NCBI GenBank assembly: GCA_964019415.1
Contig: OZ025872.1
Coordinates: 6,117,822 to 6,181,821 of the forward strand
Direction: 5' to 3'
Length of the DNA: 64,000 nt
Source of the DNA: Ianthella basta
Lineage: Eukaryota > Porifera > Demospongiae > Verongiida > Ianthellidae
A model generated the notes under the pieces. It was not told the origin of the DNA and made no database searches. It saw nothing but the letters and a program-made list of their open reading frames with translations. This document shows, piece after piece, positions 17,401 through 30,400 of the stretch; positions within the stretch are counted from its first letter, which is position 1, and each line of letters opens with the position of its first letter. The translations under genes were made by a program, and so were the position numbers.

Positions 17401-20400
17401 GCAGTCTAGGGTAATATTCAAAAGGTGGGCTTCTTCCAGGATAGCGGCTCTCAAGAAACTCCCTAGTTTGTTGAATTCAATAGTGCTGTGGTTTTGCCTG
17501 AAGTTAAACGACTGGAACAACACTCTAGGAGCCAGTGAAGTGATTGGGGCTTTGTTCAGCGTTCTCGGCCTTCGAAGTACTTTGTGCTCGTTGGTTGACT
17601 TACTAATCTCCTTGAAACAGTGCTTTCCAAATGCTGCAGTGAGTTCTAGTGTCTCTTGTGCACTTGCTGTTCCTCACTTGTGCACTGTGCAAGGCACTTG
17701 CGTGGTTTATCTAGCTCGGCTACAGCCCACTTTACGTTGTCAGCTTGCGTGCATTGGTTGCTGTGTGATGAAGGGAGGTTTTACTCCCTTTTCACTGCTT
17801 TGTGGACTCTTCCAAAGCCATGTATATACAATTGAAGCAGACTGTAATTGTGCATGTGTGTGGTGTGCTTTGATGCCTTCGTTGGTAAAAACTTGCTTAT
17901 TATAGCCATTATATAAATGGGTTCAACCCCTTCTGAGATGACATATGCTTTTAAATCCTGTTATCACCTGGCAGGGCTTGTTTATGCAAATATTATTGCG
18001 CAGTTGCCATGGCAATGGGGTATATGGCATGTTAAACTGTGATGTGAAATTTCTCATGTTGTTCCACTCTTCATTAGGTTTATGAATATGCACAATGCAC
18101 TGTACATACCTTCAAATTTACGAACTAATTTTACTCTTGCTTCTGCCTAATTCTGCCACAATTGTACTATATAATATTACAGAGTGACTTGCGTGGGCGG
18201 ATCAAAGGAATTTTGAGCACTTTATATTGCGTAATCTTGCAGCGTGCTTTATGGCTGTTCTGTATGGAAGTTAAAGAACACTAAGAGTGCCATAAAGAAC
18301 TCGAGCAAGAAACGCAAGCACTTAAACTTCTTCCTTACGCTATTAAGGGTGGATTCTGTCCAGTGTGGTCTGACTGAGATTGCGAATTACAAAAGTTCCT
18401 TTTCATTTCTGCCGAAGTCTGACCTCGCCACTCCGTAAGTTAAAGCCTAGCCTGCTACCCATCCTTCGCTTCTGAAAGGCGGGAACAAGTGCTCTAATGG
18501 CAGAGAAAGGGTGCTTCGCTAGTCCTTTTTGCGGCTCTTGAACTGGCAGTCCGAGCAGGCATCTGCGCGCTAGCTAGCTAGCTAGCTAGCCAAAAGGATA
18601 GTAACAACAGCAGCAAATAGTTGTTCTTCTACGATGATAAAAAAACATAGCGCAGCTCAGACTTGTTCTATTAAGGCGCATTGAGAGTTTTCTTGCAAGC
18701 GAAGGAGCGTTTTCACCCACTACTGCTACAGCTACTCGCTTCGCTCTATACCTACCTTCTGACCAGAATGCGAGGCAAGTTTGAATGGAGTCAACCAATC
18801 GGATTACAGATGATGCAATAGAATCAACCAAATATGGCTTGCAGATGACGCAATTGGAAAATGGACGACTGAAGGCCAACCATCCACCCGCGCAAGTCAC
18901 TCTATATCATTTAAAGTGGGCTAAGAGTGCTTTACGCAATTTATGGCACTCGGTGTGGGGGTCTCGTTGCGTGATATAGCACTCGGCTTCGCCTCGTGCT
19001 TTATCAGCAACTCGACCCCCATACCTCGAACCATAAATCACGTAAAGCACTCCTAGCCCACTTTAAGCAACATATATTTGCTCTAACACCAGTTACACAC
19101 CTGGTCCATTATATCATTCTAGAAAGTCAGGAATATAATGGTATGTCTAGATCACACAAATGCATGAGGTAAATAAACTCACACTGAATATGTTAAATTG
19201 GCGCTGGGATGTGAAACTTGCATCTGAATCTGCTGGTCCCAGTGCACTGAATGGTATGAGAACGTCATCATGAAAGCTTCTATTGAGAATCCAGAACAGT
19301 GCACTCTGTGCAGGGAGCTGGTCTTCATTCAAATTGAAGGCATTCCAGACTGTCTCCTTCAAGCAAAGAGCCAAGTGCTCTTGTTTGAAATCAGTCTGCA
19401 AATGAATGCAAACTCTGTTACTGAATATTTAACATGCTATTGCATAAACATCACTCGGGAGAGTGTCTGTCATTAAAAGCTGCAACTAAAATGAGAAATG
19501 TGGCAGTACATGTATGCATGTGCATGCACAGATGTTTAGTGAGTGCTCTGCCCCCCTACATTAGGCTTGTTAACAAATAGTCTAAAGAAGCCTTGTTGCA
19601 TGGGCCTACCTCAGGTAGAACATCTGACCCCCACAGAAAGTGTTCTAATGCCTTCATCCACTCATCTGGACGCTTGCCATCAAATGAAAAGTCACAGAGA
19701 AGACCAACTAAAGACTCTTCGCTGCAGCCTTGCAGAGCCTCAAGCACAGGACACTTGGGAAACACTGACTGGGCTGCCAGTTGCTTGTAGTCTCTTGACC
19801 TATCTTCACTCACAAAGGGCATGAAACTGCCACCCTTCAGCCCTTGTTGAATACCCAACAGTTCTAATACACAGAAAAGAGCATGCATTATCCCACAATA
19901 ATGTAATATACACGTGCAGCCATAAATGTACCCAATATGACCATATATTTTGATACAATTATGCGCACCATGCAGCATGCATCATACCTTCAGTTGAGGG
20001 TGTAAAAGAAGCTGGGCTTTCTTCTGAAGAAAATGCAACTAAAATGTAGAGAGAGGTAAATGCATGCATCAATGATGTAAAAAAGCGTTCATGTACAATC
20101 AGCACTAAAATTATTGTCAAGCAAAATGCACATAATAATTATTTAATCTATAATATTTAAAAGAGGTGTCGGGCAGTACTTTTGTCCCAGTTGTTCTTGA
20201 GTACATGGCAACAGATGGCCACCACACTTAATTGCCCAGCACTGCAACACTGTGAGGTAGGGACTTTGGAAGTTTTGGCTTTCTCTGGCAGCCCAAGACT
20301 GAGGAGGAGGCAGGGTGCTGACCCCTCCTGCATCTGTCAAGGGTTTGCCACCACACTTTTGCAGAGGCTGCTTGCTATATGCCTCAGAGCGTCGCCAGGG

Positions 20401-22948
20401 TAGAGATGTTAAGAAATGGACTACTCTTGCTGTCTATGATAAGGGAAGCTTGGACACACAACTCATGCACCTATCTCCTCAGGATGCTACTGCTGGATTG
20501 TGACCAAACTTTACCAAACGTCTCAGCCATTGTTGTACCGGATGGCAATAGGTCCCATATGTTCGTAAACAGTTCAATTCTGAGCAGCGCGAAGACAGTT
20601 CATTGATAACTACCTAGCAGCCATCCTTAATCATGGAGGTTGTCATGGGGAACTTGAGCAGATCGTTGTCCTATCTTTTCTCCCATGGATGGGAGCAGAT
20701 GACTACCAAACTTTCCCACAGGTACAATGCTGTACTGTAGGGTGCACTGTAGTGTCAGTGTTTTCTGTTAGCCTACAGTTGAGGTGGGAGTGGCAAAAGA
20801 GTTTCAGACAAATTTTGTCTGCCAACCTTCTGCATTTGTGAAAGGTTTGCCATCAAACGTTTACAGGGACATCATGCAATGTTATCGAGGGGAAGCGTAA
20901 GGTTTGCAGGAATGGGCATACAGAGCTAAGCTAAGCTCAGGGCTAATCGAAAGTGGGCATTGCAGCTAGTAATTATTATTACACTGCAAAAATAAAAATA
21001 ATACATCACAATTATCAACTTACTGGCTGTTTTCCCTAAACCAAATGTGTTGAAGCTGTCCACACCAGCATCCAATCCAGATACAAGCAAACCTATGAAG
21101 AAAAGGAAGGGGTGAGGGCATGTTTGGCATTAATTGCACCAGATTAAGAGTGTACTAACACTGCCATGAATGTCCACGTATGACCATGCATACATAAATC
21201 AATGCTCTCATTGCCTGCCCAAGGACATGCTAAGAGCTGTATACGTTATACCAAGAGTAGATAAGAGATGAGAGTGTGTAACCGCATATACGCACACGTA
21301 ACAGCATTTTTCTAAAATGACGCAGCAACACGTCACACGTGGGCATGGTAACGCTGCTTAATATTCTGATGTAATGGATGAATACTATTAACTTGACCTG
21401 CCAGTCTGTACGTACTCGGCAACAATTGCGAGCCCCTCAGTTTGTTAGTCGGGAGTTGCAACAATGTCCAGGACACCTCTGCAACGCCCGCGAGGAAGGA
21501 CCACGACAGCAAGCATGGATTTGGGTCACAGCGCTGCCATCCACAGCTCCGCAGTGCTGTCCTCCGAGTTTCACGGTGGCTACGCATTAAGTTCTAGGCT
21601 CAATCTATCCAGTGAAGAGACCGGCGTCAACCAGCTGGTCCTGAACATCGTTGAAACTCCCGACTAACAAACCGAGATCTGCGCAATCGATGCTGAATAC
21701 GTACAGACTGGATGATGGAGCTAATGGAATTCATCCATTACATCAGAATATTAAGTAGCGTTACCATGCCCACGTGTGATGTGTTGCTACGTCATTTTAG
21801 AAAAATGCTGTTATACACGCAGGGATACGTGGTTGCATACTCTCATCTCTTATCTACTCTTGGTTATACACAAGAGAGGCTAAACAGTGAGCATCTAGTA
21901 TATACATGATCCGTATAATGTACATGCATACCTTGCATTTCGGTATCTCGTCTTGTAAGGTGGCTGGGCTTTCTGGGACGCCCTACACAGCAATAATGTA
22001 AAGAGACACTAGTACAGTAATCACCACTCTACAGTACAATCCACCTATGCAGGAATTACAAGATGTGAGAACAAGAGTCCAGGATGAGCAGGGAGGAGCA
22101 ACCAACCAATGAATACACTTAATCCCTTCACACTGCATCATTGGGCAAGGAGCACTGTGTAGATTGCTGTGAGCATCCCACACCATCCATGGCATTGACA
22201 AACGCATGACATTCATGCGTTTGTCATGGTTTGCAGTATAACAACTATCACAGTACCTGATTGTGTTCTTGGCATGTGCACATGTTATGATAGCTACACC
22301 ATAATCCAAATTCTGGATGCAAAATGTCAGTTGAAAATATACGTTTTGTATGCTTTTTCTGGCACTATTCATTAACAGTCATGATAAATTAGCTATAACA
22401 TCTGGTTTATACTGTACTAGATACAGGCCTGCCTTGACATTTATTGACTTTCCAGCAGTAGTAGTCTGTGAAGTAAGGGATGAAGTGAAGCCAACTAACA
22501 ACCAGCCACATACTTGAAGAGACATGTCATAGCTGATTGAGGAAGAGACGTGCACTCTTCAAATTCTTCAGATTCTGACCCTATCACATCATCATATACT
22601 GGTCTGGAAGATATACTACAACCCTACATAGAACAGCACTGACTCTTGCAGAAGTAGTGGTATTAGCGGGCAATTTTCTTACAGATGTCCTTATGTAGTG
22701 GACACGCATTACTACGAGTAGCAGTGCAATGATGCAGTCTTATGCTTAAGCTAAACAAACATATCTCATATCCACATGGTGGACATGAAGTGGCACTCAC
22801 TGCCAAGTAGAGTTTGTTGGACTTCAACAATAGGCTCTGGTGGTGTCTTTTCTTTCACAGGTCGTCTCGGCTGTGAGCCTTGCAACTGCTGTGTGCCAGG
22901 TGATGCAATGGAAACCACACATGCTCCATCTTCCGTGTCTTGGTCCAT
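8220..22948 (-). CDS. TRP channel gene A: ankyrin-repeat, TRPV-like cation channel, 19 exons, about 1035 aa
   Basis: Exons (high to low): 22948-22801, 21982-21932, 21092-21024, 20038-19988, 19863-19610, 19395-19183, 17200-16386, 16227-16137, 15997-15833, 14230-14160, 12720-12526, 11757-11581, 11286-11083, 10978-10898, 10180-9991, 9100-8985, 8820-8785, 8627-8514 and a tentative last exon 8286-8220. Phases join throughout. Residues 1-106 form a variable tail of four small exons; 107-262 a conserved N-terminal region of unknown fold (includes SALFWILNRSF); 263-533 about six ankyrin repeats (GFFPIHIAAE, GKTALHHAVR, DGDTHLHVAVE, GNTPLDYAAL). S1-S2 lie at about 643-707, S3-S4 about 708-766, S5 about 767-800 (YVQTLFIILRRDLSKFLAIY), then a sequon-rich loop, pore helix and S6 (VMLNLLIAQMSDTYAKVQ). 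The C-terminus holds coiled-coil heptads. Plasma-membrane cation channel by family; gating stimulus unknown. The last exon has no close match in gene B. Confidence 0.85.
8418..8473. repeat. (CA)n microsatellite near the 3' end of TRP gene A
   Basis: A run of about 26 CA repeats, preceded from 8340 by a degenerate CA/TG-rich stretch, lies in the final intron of TRP gene A if the proposed last exon at 8286-8220 is right. Confidence 0.95.
9228..9279. repeat. Short perfect hairpin in TRP gene A intron
   Basis: A 19-bp arm GCATCTGTATGGGAATATT is followed after about 14 bases by its exact reverse complement. It lies in the intron between the S6 exon (low end 9991) and the next exon (high end 9100). 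Likely a small foldback remnant; no function inferred. Confidence 0.7.
13430..13720 (+). pseudogene. Fragment resembling a ZAD-like treble-clef zinc-finger N-terminus
   Basis: An open stretch reads GLPSYVCRNCQATLS and, after a shift of frame, SIESKLQRFREVAQESL. The pattern (Leu-Pro-x-Tyr-x-Cys-x-x-Cys followed by an amphipathic helix with Phe and Arg) recalls the second half of ZAD-type zinc-binding modules. It is short, frameshifted and lies inside a TIR element. The call is tentative; any other C-x-x-C protein could look like this. Confidence 0.3.
13641..13874 (-). pseudogene. RecQ/DEAD-like helicase fragment
   Basis: The minus strand encodes KQEQLTAIRYLYDRKDIPLW, then LPTCFGKSVCYEVLPFLFDF and, after a small disruption, SPLVSLIVHQVRSLRK. 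This matches motif I and motif Ia of RecQ-family DEAD helicases (usual Walker A PTGxGKSxCYQ/E). Here the conserved Gly is Cys, which should damage ATP binding, and only about 75 residues remain. It lies inside the TIR element 13243-14087. It is a relic, not a working gene. Confidence 0.65.
14561..15208. mobile_element. Second TIR element of the CCCAGGC family, non-coding
   Basis: It starts TAGCCTTGTTCCCAGGCTGT and ends CTGCCTGGAAATGAGGCTA, inverted relatives of the ends at 13243 and 14087. An internal GACAGCCTGGGCACCACTG near the left end repeats a subterminal motif also seen at 13288-13309. No coding capacity. It lies in the intron between the exons at 15833 and 14230 of TRP gene A. Confidence 0.6.
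15258..15603. mobile_element. Small TIR element with G-rich ends (MITE-like)
   Basis: The left end TACACCCGTGGCATAGGAAG continues with a G-rich run and GGGGGGCTGTGCCCCCC. The right end is the inverted equivalent CAGCCCCCCTTACTG then CTACTCCTACGCCCCTGTG. About 345 bp, no open frame, in a TRP gene A intron. Confidence 0.6.
18911..19066. mobile_element. Foldback (hairpin) element in TRP gene A intron
   Basis: Two arms of about 70 bp are inverted copies (TTAAAGTGGGCTAAGAGTGC opposite GCACTCCTAGCCCACTTTAA) and close on AGCACTCGGCTTCGCCTCGTGCT, a hairpin loop cassette related to those at 25841, 28826, 43845 and 47696. Non-coding; a MITE or foldback transposon. Confidence 0.7.
21246..21868. mobile_element. 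Foldback element with about 230-bp inverted arms
   Basis: Left arm from about 21246 (CCAAGAGTAGATAAGAGATG) and right arm ending about 21868 (CATCTCTTATCTACTCTTGG) are inverted copies over roughly 230 bp with scattered differences; the arms also share TTTTTCTAAAATGACG and CACGTGGGCATGGTAACG. TATA flanks both tips. The unique centre is about 150 bp. It lies in the intron between exons 2 and 3 of TRP gene A. No transposase is encoded. Confidence 0.75.
22194..22228. repeat. Perfect short hairpin
   Basis: TGACAAACGCATGA and its exact reverse complement TCATGCGTTTGTCA are separated by three bases. It lies in the first intron of TRP gene A. Possibly a regulatory or foldback remnant; nothing in the sequence decides. 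Confidence 0.7.
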
Positions 22949-24492
22949 TATATTAAGCTAGCTTCATCTGTATATACAACAGCACAGAATAAACCAATTA
23001 AAAGGTGCAACAAACAGCTATGCACGTGCAGTCTAACACAAATCACCAGTATAGCTACTACCTCCCATTTAATTTGTTGATAAGGGTTAGGGGGTAAAGC
23101 AACAGACGTCAGTACCCACATGTACCAACCACAATCATTGTGAGCAGCGTAAACAAAATGGTCAGACTCACTACGCCCCAGGGCGCTTATATCAGAGAAA
23201 GTTCGGAACTCAAGCTTGATTGAATTGGGCCGGATCTAGCCTTGATGTCTTGTCGTAGTCTCTGAGAATGCGCAGACGGCCTATATACAGTACACGGGCT
23301 CGTAATGAGTTGGGTAGTGGAATGGTAAGGTGAATTTTAAGGGATGCGTTAAAACAGTACTTAGACCAGGCTACGTATGAATATAGCCGGGTAAGTGGCT
23401 ATAAGACGTTTGACACGGCTGAATTACGCTTTACGCATACATTCACTTCAAACATGCTGCCTAATCTGCACCACTCACACTATATATACATAGCGCAACT
23501 AACCAATCAGTTACGGTATTTCACATGCGTCCAATAGTCATCTGCCGGCCGAGGGGGCCCATCAAGTAGGTGCCCTGGGCGCTAATCTATAATTATAGCC
23601 GTTAAAATATTTAATGTCTTACCACTCCCGTTCCAGCTTGTGCATCCCTGCAGGCCTCCTAAAGAGTCCTCCTGGGTACGTGCCCCATATGTATGTAGCT
23701 ACTGCATACCCCTTGCAATTTATAATTGTGTATGGCCCTACAGGGACCAGGGAGCCAACCTACTGTTGGTACACTAGCTGGCTTGGTCTTAAGTGGGCCA
23801 GGGCAACCCCCGCTTAGCCTTTGACCTTTGACCTCTCGGCTCAACCTGTCACCTATTTACTAATTCCATTTCCTCCTAGGGTACCCCTGGGTGACGGGCC
23901 CAAGCCACATTTTCATGCATGCCCTCAAAGAGAGCGGAGAGAAAAGAACCTACCAAAAACTATGCTGCTGGCACCTTCTTGCTAGCTAGCTAGCTGCATG
24001 TGCGGCCGACAACTGCGCATGCTCAGAGGCAGAAACCACAGCGCATGCGCAGTAGATATATACCACTTTTGGCACCCCAGCTCCACATGCACTGTGCCAC
24101 AGTCCCTGCACGTGCTGTGTGTGGACAGTCTGGGGGTTGTGTATCCACTCATGCCATTAACCATGTTTAACTGGTTAAACTCCGAATAATATATATAGTA
24201 TGGTGCCCGGTGAGGGCCCCAATTTATAATAGCTACCGGAGACAAATGCGCCCCTGCTGTGTATAGGCCAACCGGCGCCCCCATGCAGAGGATATGCCAA
24301 GCTAACATTGTAATAATAGATTAGTGCAATAATAATACATATTGTTACTTGCACTATAGCTATATAGTCACCATAGCCACCTTCTCTATGCAAATTTACA
24401 AAATCTACAGTATATACAGAAAGGGTTACATAGCTAATCTCAATCCACACTACTTATATATGCCTAAGTAATTCTGCAAAGCTGCAACAATG
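22949..24492. other. Spacer between TRP gene B 3' end and TRP gene A 5' end
   Basis: About 1.5 kb holding the presumptive promoter of gene A. A roughly 300-bp segment (23215-23510) recurs at 62565-62845 upstream of TRP copy C. GCTAGCTAGCTAGC occurs at 23981. No separate gene was recognised. Confidence 0.5.
23215..23510. repeat. Dispersed repeat, copy 1 (5' of TRP gene A)
   Basis: Segments such as GATCTAGCCTTGATGTCTTG, AGTTGGGTAGTGGAATGGTA and GCATACATTCACTTCAAAC reappear in the same order and orientation at 62565-62845 with moderate divergence. Copy 1 lies roughly 270-560 bp upstream of the gene A start codon. Confidence 0.75.
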
Positions 24493-27400
24493 TTACACTC
24501 TTGAGCTACGTGTCATGTGGGCACGTCTAAGGCTACCATCACCATCACTTGTAGTAGGGGTTGTGGCTCTCCTGCAAATATGAGTTAAACCTCATGATAC
24601 AAATGGATTCAATATTAATCATTTTATTGATTATACATGAAATGATATGTAGCTCACGGTCTCAGTGCATTCAGGTCACTCTGCATTGAATTCAACTTCT
24701 CCAATATCACTGTCATGCTGGTAGACTCATTGCTATATATCAGTAACAGGATATAATAAACATGTTACAATAACGCATGAACATTTCAATTCAGACTCAA
24801 CATGAGATCGATTGCTTAGGGGTTAGAACAGTCATATTATCACAAAGATGAATTGTATACTAAACATAAAATTGAATGTCAGCTTACTGTCTCAACACCT
24901 TCAGGTCATTCTTTAGCGACTTTTTCATCTTTCCCATCATCACTTCCATGTCAGTGGTGGTTACATTCTCCTTTTTGACATCATCACTGTTTTAACAATG
25001 ACAATTGTAAGAACAAACATAATCATTACACATCATTATAAACTGTATAGCCATAAATGTTTGCGAGGCATTAAATTTTGTGGTTTGCGGTTTTGGCAGG
25101 AATCCGCAAACATTATAACTGCTAAACATTTTGTATATATTATCAGTATAGATACTGTTGCCATGGCAATGTGTGTTTAAACAATGTTTCTAAACATCGC
25201 AGACACCTCGGGTGTTGCTTCGCGCCGTGGTCTATTTCATCCAGCCGTGTTCTAATTCGGCACGCGGCGTTTGAGCCTATGCTCTAAATACCAATTTACA
25301 GCATGGGCGTGGCACGCGTGGCGTTCACGCTATGTTCTAATTACCGATTTAGAGCAAAGGCGTGGCTTAGTTTCGTTGTCTATAGCAAAGAAACTGCAGC
25401 TGTGATAGCAATAGTAGCTAACACCACAACATAGGATGCACAGTTCGCCTGGCTCACTTATTTTGTCGAGAAACAGGGTAAAGTGACTTTGCGGCTACGA
25501 ACCAAAGCCAATAAAGGAACTGGTTAGCTACAAGCCGGGGTACAAGCTTTGGTTAAAGACACTGCTCTGGGAAACGCTGTGGCTAATGTGACTGACAGTG
25601 AGTAAGCTTACGCTTTGCTGACGCGCCGCATCCACTGCCGACCTGCAGCGAGCGTCTGCTGCGAGATGAACAACCCCACTTAAGACCCAAATTACACGAC
25701 GTTTTCTCTGCCATTGCCAGGAGTAGCTACCTACTTCCAGAAGATGCGTGATGACGCAGGGACTTAACTGATTTGCTGCCGGCTCCTCACCCAATCATTT
25801 GGGATCTATAACACTTAAATGCTGACCTGAAGATTTAGACCACTCGGCACTCGGGCGCTTCGCGCCTTCGAGCCTCGTGCACTAAATCTTAGAGACACCT
25901 CTTGGTCAGCATTTAACTATTACATAAGATGATCTGTTCAGAAAACTGAAAACTTTAAATGTGCAAACTCTTTTTTCCACTACTAATTCCAAACTATAAT
26001 TACTGCAAACATTTCCGGCTATAATTATGATAAAATGATGATTACAGTGACCACAACATGAGGCTGCACAGCTTAAGGCTGGCTTATTCTGGTCACTGAT
26101 TGCAAATAGCTTCTAGAGATTAAAGTGCCACTGGATGAATGTGTTTAGAATGGTATTCACACTCATGCAGAGACTGGATTACACTAACTTATACATCTAT
26201 AAGATAAACCATGGTATTTCTGTCACTATTTCAGAGCTGGGTAATTCTTTCAATTGAGTCTACCACTACTTATCAAGAAAGAGTGTGCTCATACCCGTTT
26301 AGGTTAGGAGAGTGCAGTGGATAGGTTGCAAAATAGCAGTGCAGTGGTGAGCTAATAGCCCACTGTAAGGAACAAGAGTTGAGACAAAACCCTGGTGACA
26401 GAATTACCCTAGTGATGGAAATATCCCGCTTTACCCCTACCACCCAAAGTATAAATTTCAAATTCTAGCCTTTGCACTTGTAAAATGTAAAATGGCAGCA
26501 CAAACAAGAAAGTAATGCACAGTGTATACAATCGTGACCCTTCATGGAGTGTGTGATTCAAGTAGGCAATTGCAAGATATCTAAAGTCTGTACACTTTGA
26601 AAGTTTAATTGGTCTTGAGCTGTGATGATTGTTATAAAGGTAGATGTTTTGTTTGCTGCAGCAACTTAGGAAGCAGTAGAGTCCTTCTTTCATCTACTCA
26701 TATAATAGAGTGCCTGCACTTGGTTTGAAGTACAGATTAGAAAGATGTTAGATATAGCAGTTTGTACTGCTGGGAAAAGGCTTTACCACTGCTATATGTC
26801 CTGTGAATGAAATGTTTGTATAGCAGCTAATAACCAGAGAATATGAGACTTTCAAAGCTTCTTTGGTAAGGCACAAATAAATAATTATGCGTCATTCAGT
26901 TAACTGCATTCTAATTTGTGAGGCAGGTCTTTGAGGGCAAACGGTAACAGAATACATGTACTATCATCATAAGCCTGGTCAAACATGGAGGGCAACCTTA
27001 TGTGTAGCAAATTGGCACACTGCCTGTTTGTGATACATCTGAGTCAAACGTACCTGTCTCTGAGGGCAATCTCATCAGCCAGAAACCTACAGCATGATAG
27101 GTACATGGGGGCAATGATGGATGGTTGGATGGACATACATAATAACGACAATAGCACAGTAGATCAGGGCATAATGTTCTTGTGAAATTTCTGGAAATCG
27201 AGTGCATTAATTGGCAGACATTCACATGCAGGGCTACTTACACAGATTTGAAAAATTCTTTCACAACTGTGCAGGGTTTGCAAAGGTGTTGAATCGTAGT
27301 AGTGTTAGCTGAAGACATGCTCTTGCCTCTCCAAATAATGACCTTTTGTTCCCAGTAGTTATTCTATGTCACAGACAATGCAGAGATTATAAGATAAAAT

Positions 27401-30400
27401 AAGTGCAGAACATGATGGTCCTATAAATGTATCACACAGAAATTATAGATTATTACATTATAAATGAAGCGACTATATGATTCTTTTCCAAAGTGTTCCC
27501 TGGCCGTACATTCAAGAAAAGCAGCATGCGAACTTGGAAGAAATACGAGGTGGAATTGGCTCCCACAAAATGAAAATTACTGTTTTGGCCAAAATTTGAA
27601 GATTCGCGAAAATATTCTCCCGCGAACATTTTGCGCTATATGGTAGGAAGCTGCGGGTGTAGAAATGTGGTTATATTTCTAAAATAGGTATTGGCAATGG
27701 GTTACTTCTGGTCTGCAGACTTACAGAAAGCAGTTCATACTATGCCTCCAATCATGGCTGCCCCTTTCAAGGTCTTCAGTCCCAGACAAGTGACTAGAGT
27801 GCCGTAGTACTTCGTACACCCCGCGAACTGTGTATGCTAACATTCACTAACTATTTATAGTGCGTTGAAAGCTTAAGAACACACAGTTACTCTTCAAAAT
27901 CTCATTTATAATGGTGTGCACGTAATGCATTCAAGAAAGTGCCTTCTGAGGTAAGAACACTAGCCACTGTGGTACATGTGGGTCCCTAGGTGCTGCATAT
28001 ATCTGTAGATGCTGGTGCATATAATCTGCAGTGTAAAGCATTTGCAACACTGTGTGCGTATGTCTGTGTGTGCATGTGTGCATGCAATTGTGTGTTCCTG
28101 CATGTATGTGTCTGTGTGTGGCGTATGTGCGAGAGAGACAACTGAGTAAGCATGTGTTTATGATGTGTTATGATGTTCATGAACTCTTCATGACAGTGAG
28201 ATAGCTATGGTTGTGTGCTGCACATGTGTTGCTTGCGTGTGTCTTGAATCATGTATTCATGTTATGTTCAGTTGTTAGTTTTCACTTGTGTCTATGAAAT
28301 ATGTGCACAAATGTACTCATGACTCATGCACTATGAGTTAGATATTAATACTTATTAAACAGCAGTGACCAAAAGGAGCAGTTATTTCAAGTTGGGACAG
28401 CAGCTTCACAAGTCATTTAACTCAAAATTCTAGTTTAGGTAAAAATGCCTGTACAGGAAATAATTTTAGCGGGTGCAATATTTGGCATTCTTTCACTACT
28501 CACTATTTTCAATAAATTTAATACCCAATAGATCTCGTTGCCATGGTAAGGGGTCTCTAATCCCATAATCGTACGTTGAGCGCAGAGTGCGGGGGGTTAT
28601 AAATCCCATAAAGTACGTTGCGGGCAGAGCGCGGGGGTTTATAAATCCCATATAACCATCTGCAGTAACTCGGCGGGGGCATTTATCGTCGTAATATGAC
28701 GTCATTCATGTGTACGCATCAAGAAGCGAGAGGAAGGCGAAATGATTGGGTAAGTGAACGGATTTGGATCAATATCACTTAAATGGCGACCAATCGGTGT
28801 CTACGTGATTTAGACCATTCAGCATTTGGGCGCTTTGTGCCCTCAAGCTTCGTGCTCTAAATCACGCTGACACCTCTTGGTCGCCATTTAACTATTACTG
28901 AAAAGTAGTAACCTTGTTAAGATAATTATACAAAGTCTTACTGTCATTACTCACCGGCTTAGGCCACCACTTCTCATACATGCACAAGTAGCGAAGCATA
29001 AAGCGTGCCCGGTGAAATGTTGCAAGTGCTTTTGCATTGCATCTGACTCTGGTATAAGTGTCACTCATCTGTGCAATGAGCACATTCAGCATCATGAGCA
29101 CAGTGACTGTCAGGAAACCTACATAGAACAGAACTGCCAGCCACCTGTATGGAAGAAGTAGCATTCACTGCTGTACTTACAACTAAGCTTACCTATTGGT
29201 GTATGTCTTTATACGTATATGCCCAATACCATGGCAACTATTGGTTGAAAAAATCCATATCACCTAAGAGTCCAGGGCTAGCACTTCAACCTGTGCAATA
29301 ATTATTACTATCACACGGGTCAAGTTCTCATATTCCACCGGTCAATGGAGAGAGCCACAGCTGTGTCAACCAGATATAGATATAACGCAGGTCATCAAAA
29401 AAGCTGATGCTGTCCACAATAGACATGTCATACATGTCAGCAAGCAAAGAAGAATAGGCAAACATGGAAAGGGCATTTAGCAGATGCATTAAAACAAGGG
29501 CAAATGAGCATATACACGCTAAGCCTTGCAATAATGTGGCCTTGTTTCCAGGCTGTTTGTGTTAATTAGGGAGCGACACAAATGAACGTGGACAGCCTGA
29601 ACGAGGATAGGTGTGCAAAAGCAGGAACACTGGGACCATGTATCGTTCCTGTGCTTTGACTGATGGACGTCTGCTGTAGCCTTCTCAGAACTTTCGTATT
29701 CAATGGGAAGGACACCTATTCGCACCTTTCAAATAGCCTTACAGATAAGGTTCCTGCCACCAGTGTGTTGGTGCGCCTTCCTCAGAAGCAGAAAACCTAC
29801 TCTCTTTAGCTGAAGACAATGGTCGCCTAAGGCAGAAGAGAATAGCACCATGCAGCTTGTGTCGATTGAAGGAGGACTTGTGGAAGCTTACAGACAACTT
29901 ATTGAAATGCGTCCAACGACTGACCTTGGGTGCCTGTTGTCTGCAGCTGAAGAGAGATAGTTTTCAGCTCCATTAGCATGAAGAAGGCGTGCTAACATGC
30001 TGCTGACAGAAAGTTTGTCTGCAAGACTATTGGGAAGGTGCCAGTATGCATCCTTTCCATTGAATGTGAATTACCGTAAATATTCTAATATAGGCGCCGC
30101 CCCAATTCAAGCGCCTCCTAGGGCATATCCCATTTCCCCCATTCCAATTGTAAGCACCCTTGGGCATTGGAAATAATATCAGGCAGCACCTAAAATATTG
30201 GAGCGGAATATATAATTTTGCACTATACTGCATGTGCTGAATGTGAGACAGCGAAATGGTGGCCCTGATGAATTACTTTAACTGTGTCGCTGCTTCATTC
30301 ACATTCACAGAATGTGGGATGAAGATGGTTAAGCGGGTCAAGCGACCAGTGGGGAGACCAAGGAAGTGCCCACTGGAACTGAGTGGTGCAGGCTGACAAA

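Noticed and set aside
17399-17905. 168-codon plus-strand open frame in TRP gene A intron
   Set aside because: Cys/Leu-rich, no family resemblance, no splice framework, and antisense within a long intron; likely chance.
20143-20606. Several short plus and minus frames near 20.2-20.6 kb
   Set aside because: They fall in the intron between TRP gene A exons 3 and 4 and match none of the paralogous exons.
29328-29531. 67-codon hydrophobic minus-strand frame resembling a membrane segment
   Set aside because: It lies in the arm of the foldback element, and the inverted copy at 30690-30850 has stops; not an exon of the channel.
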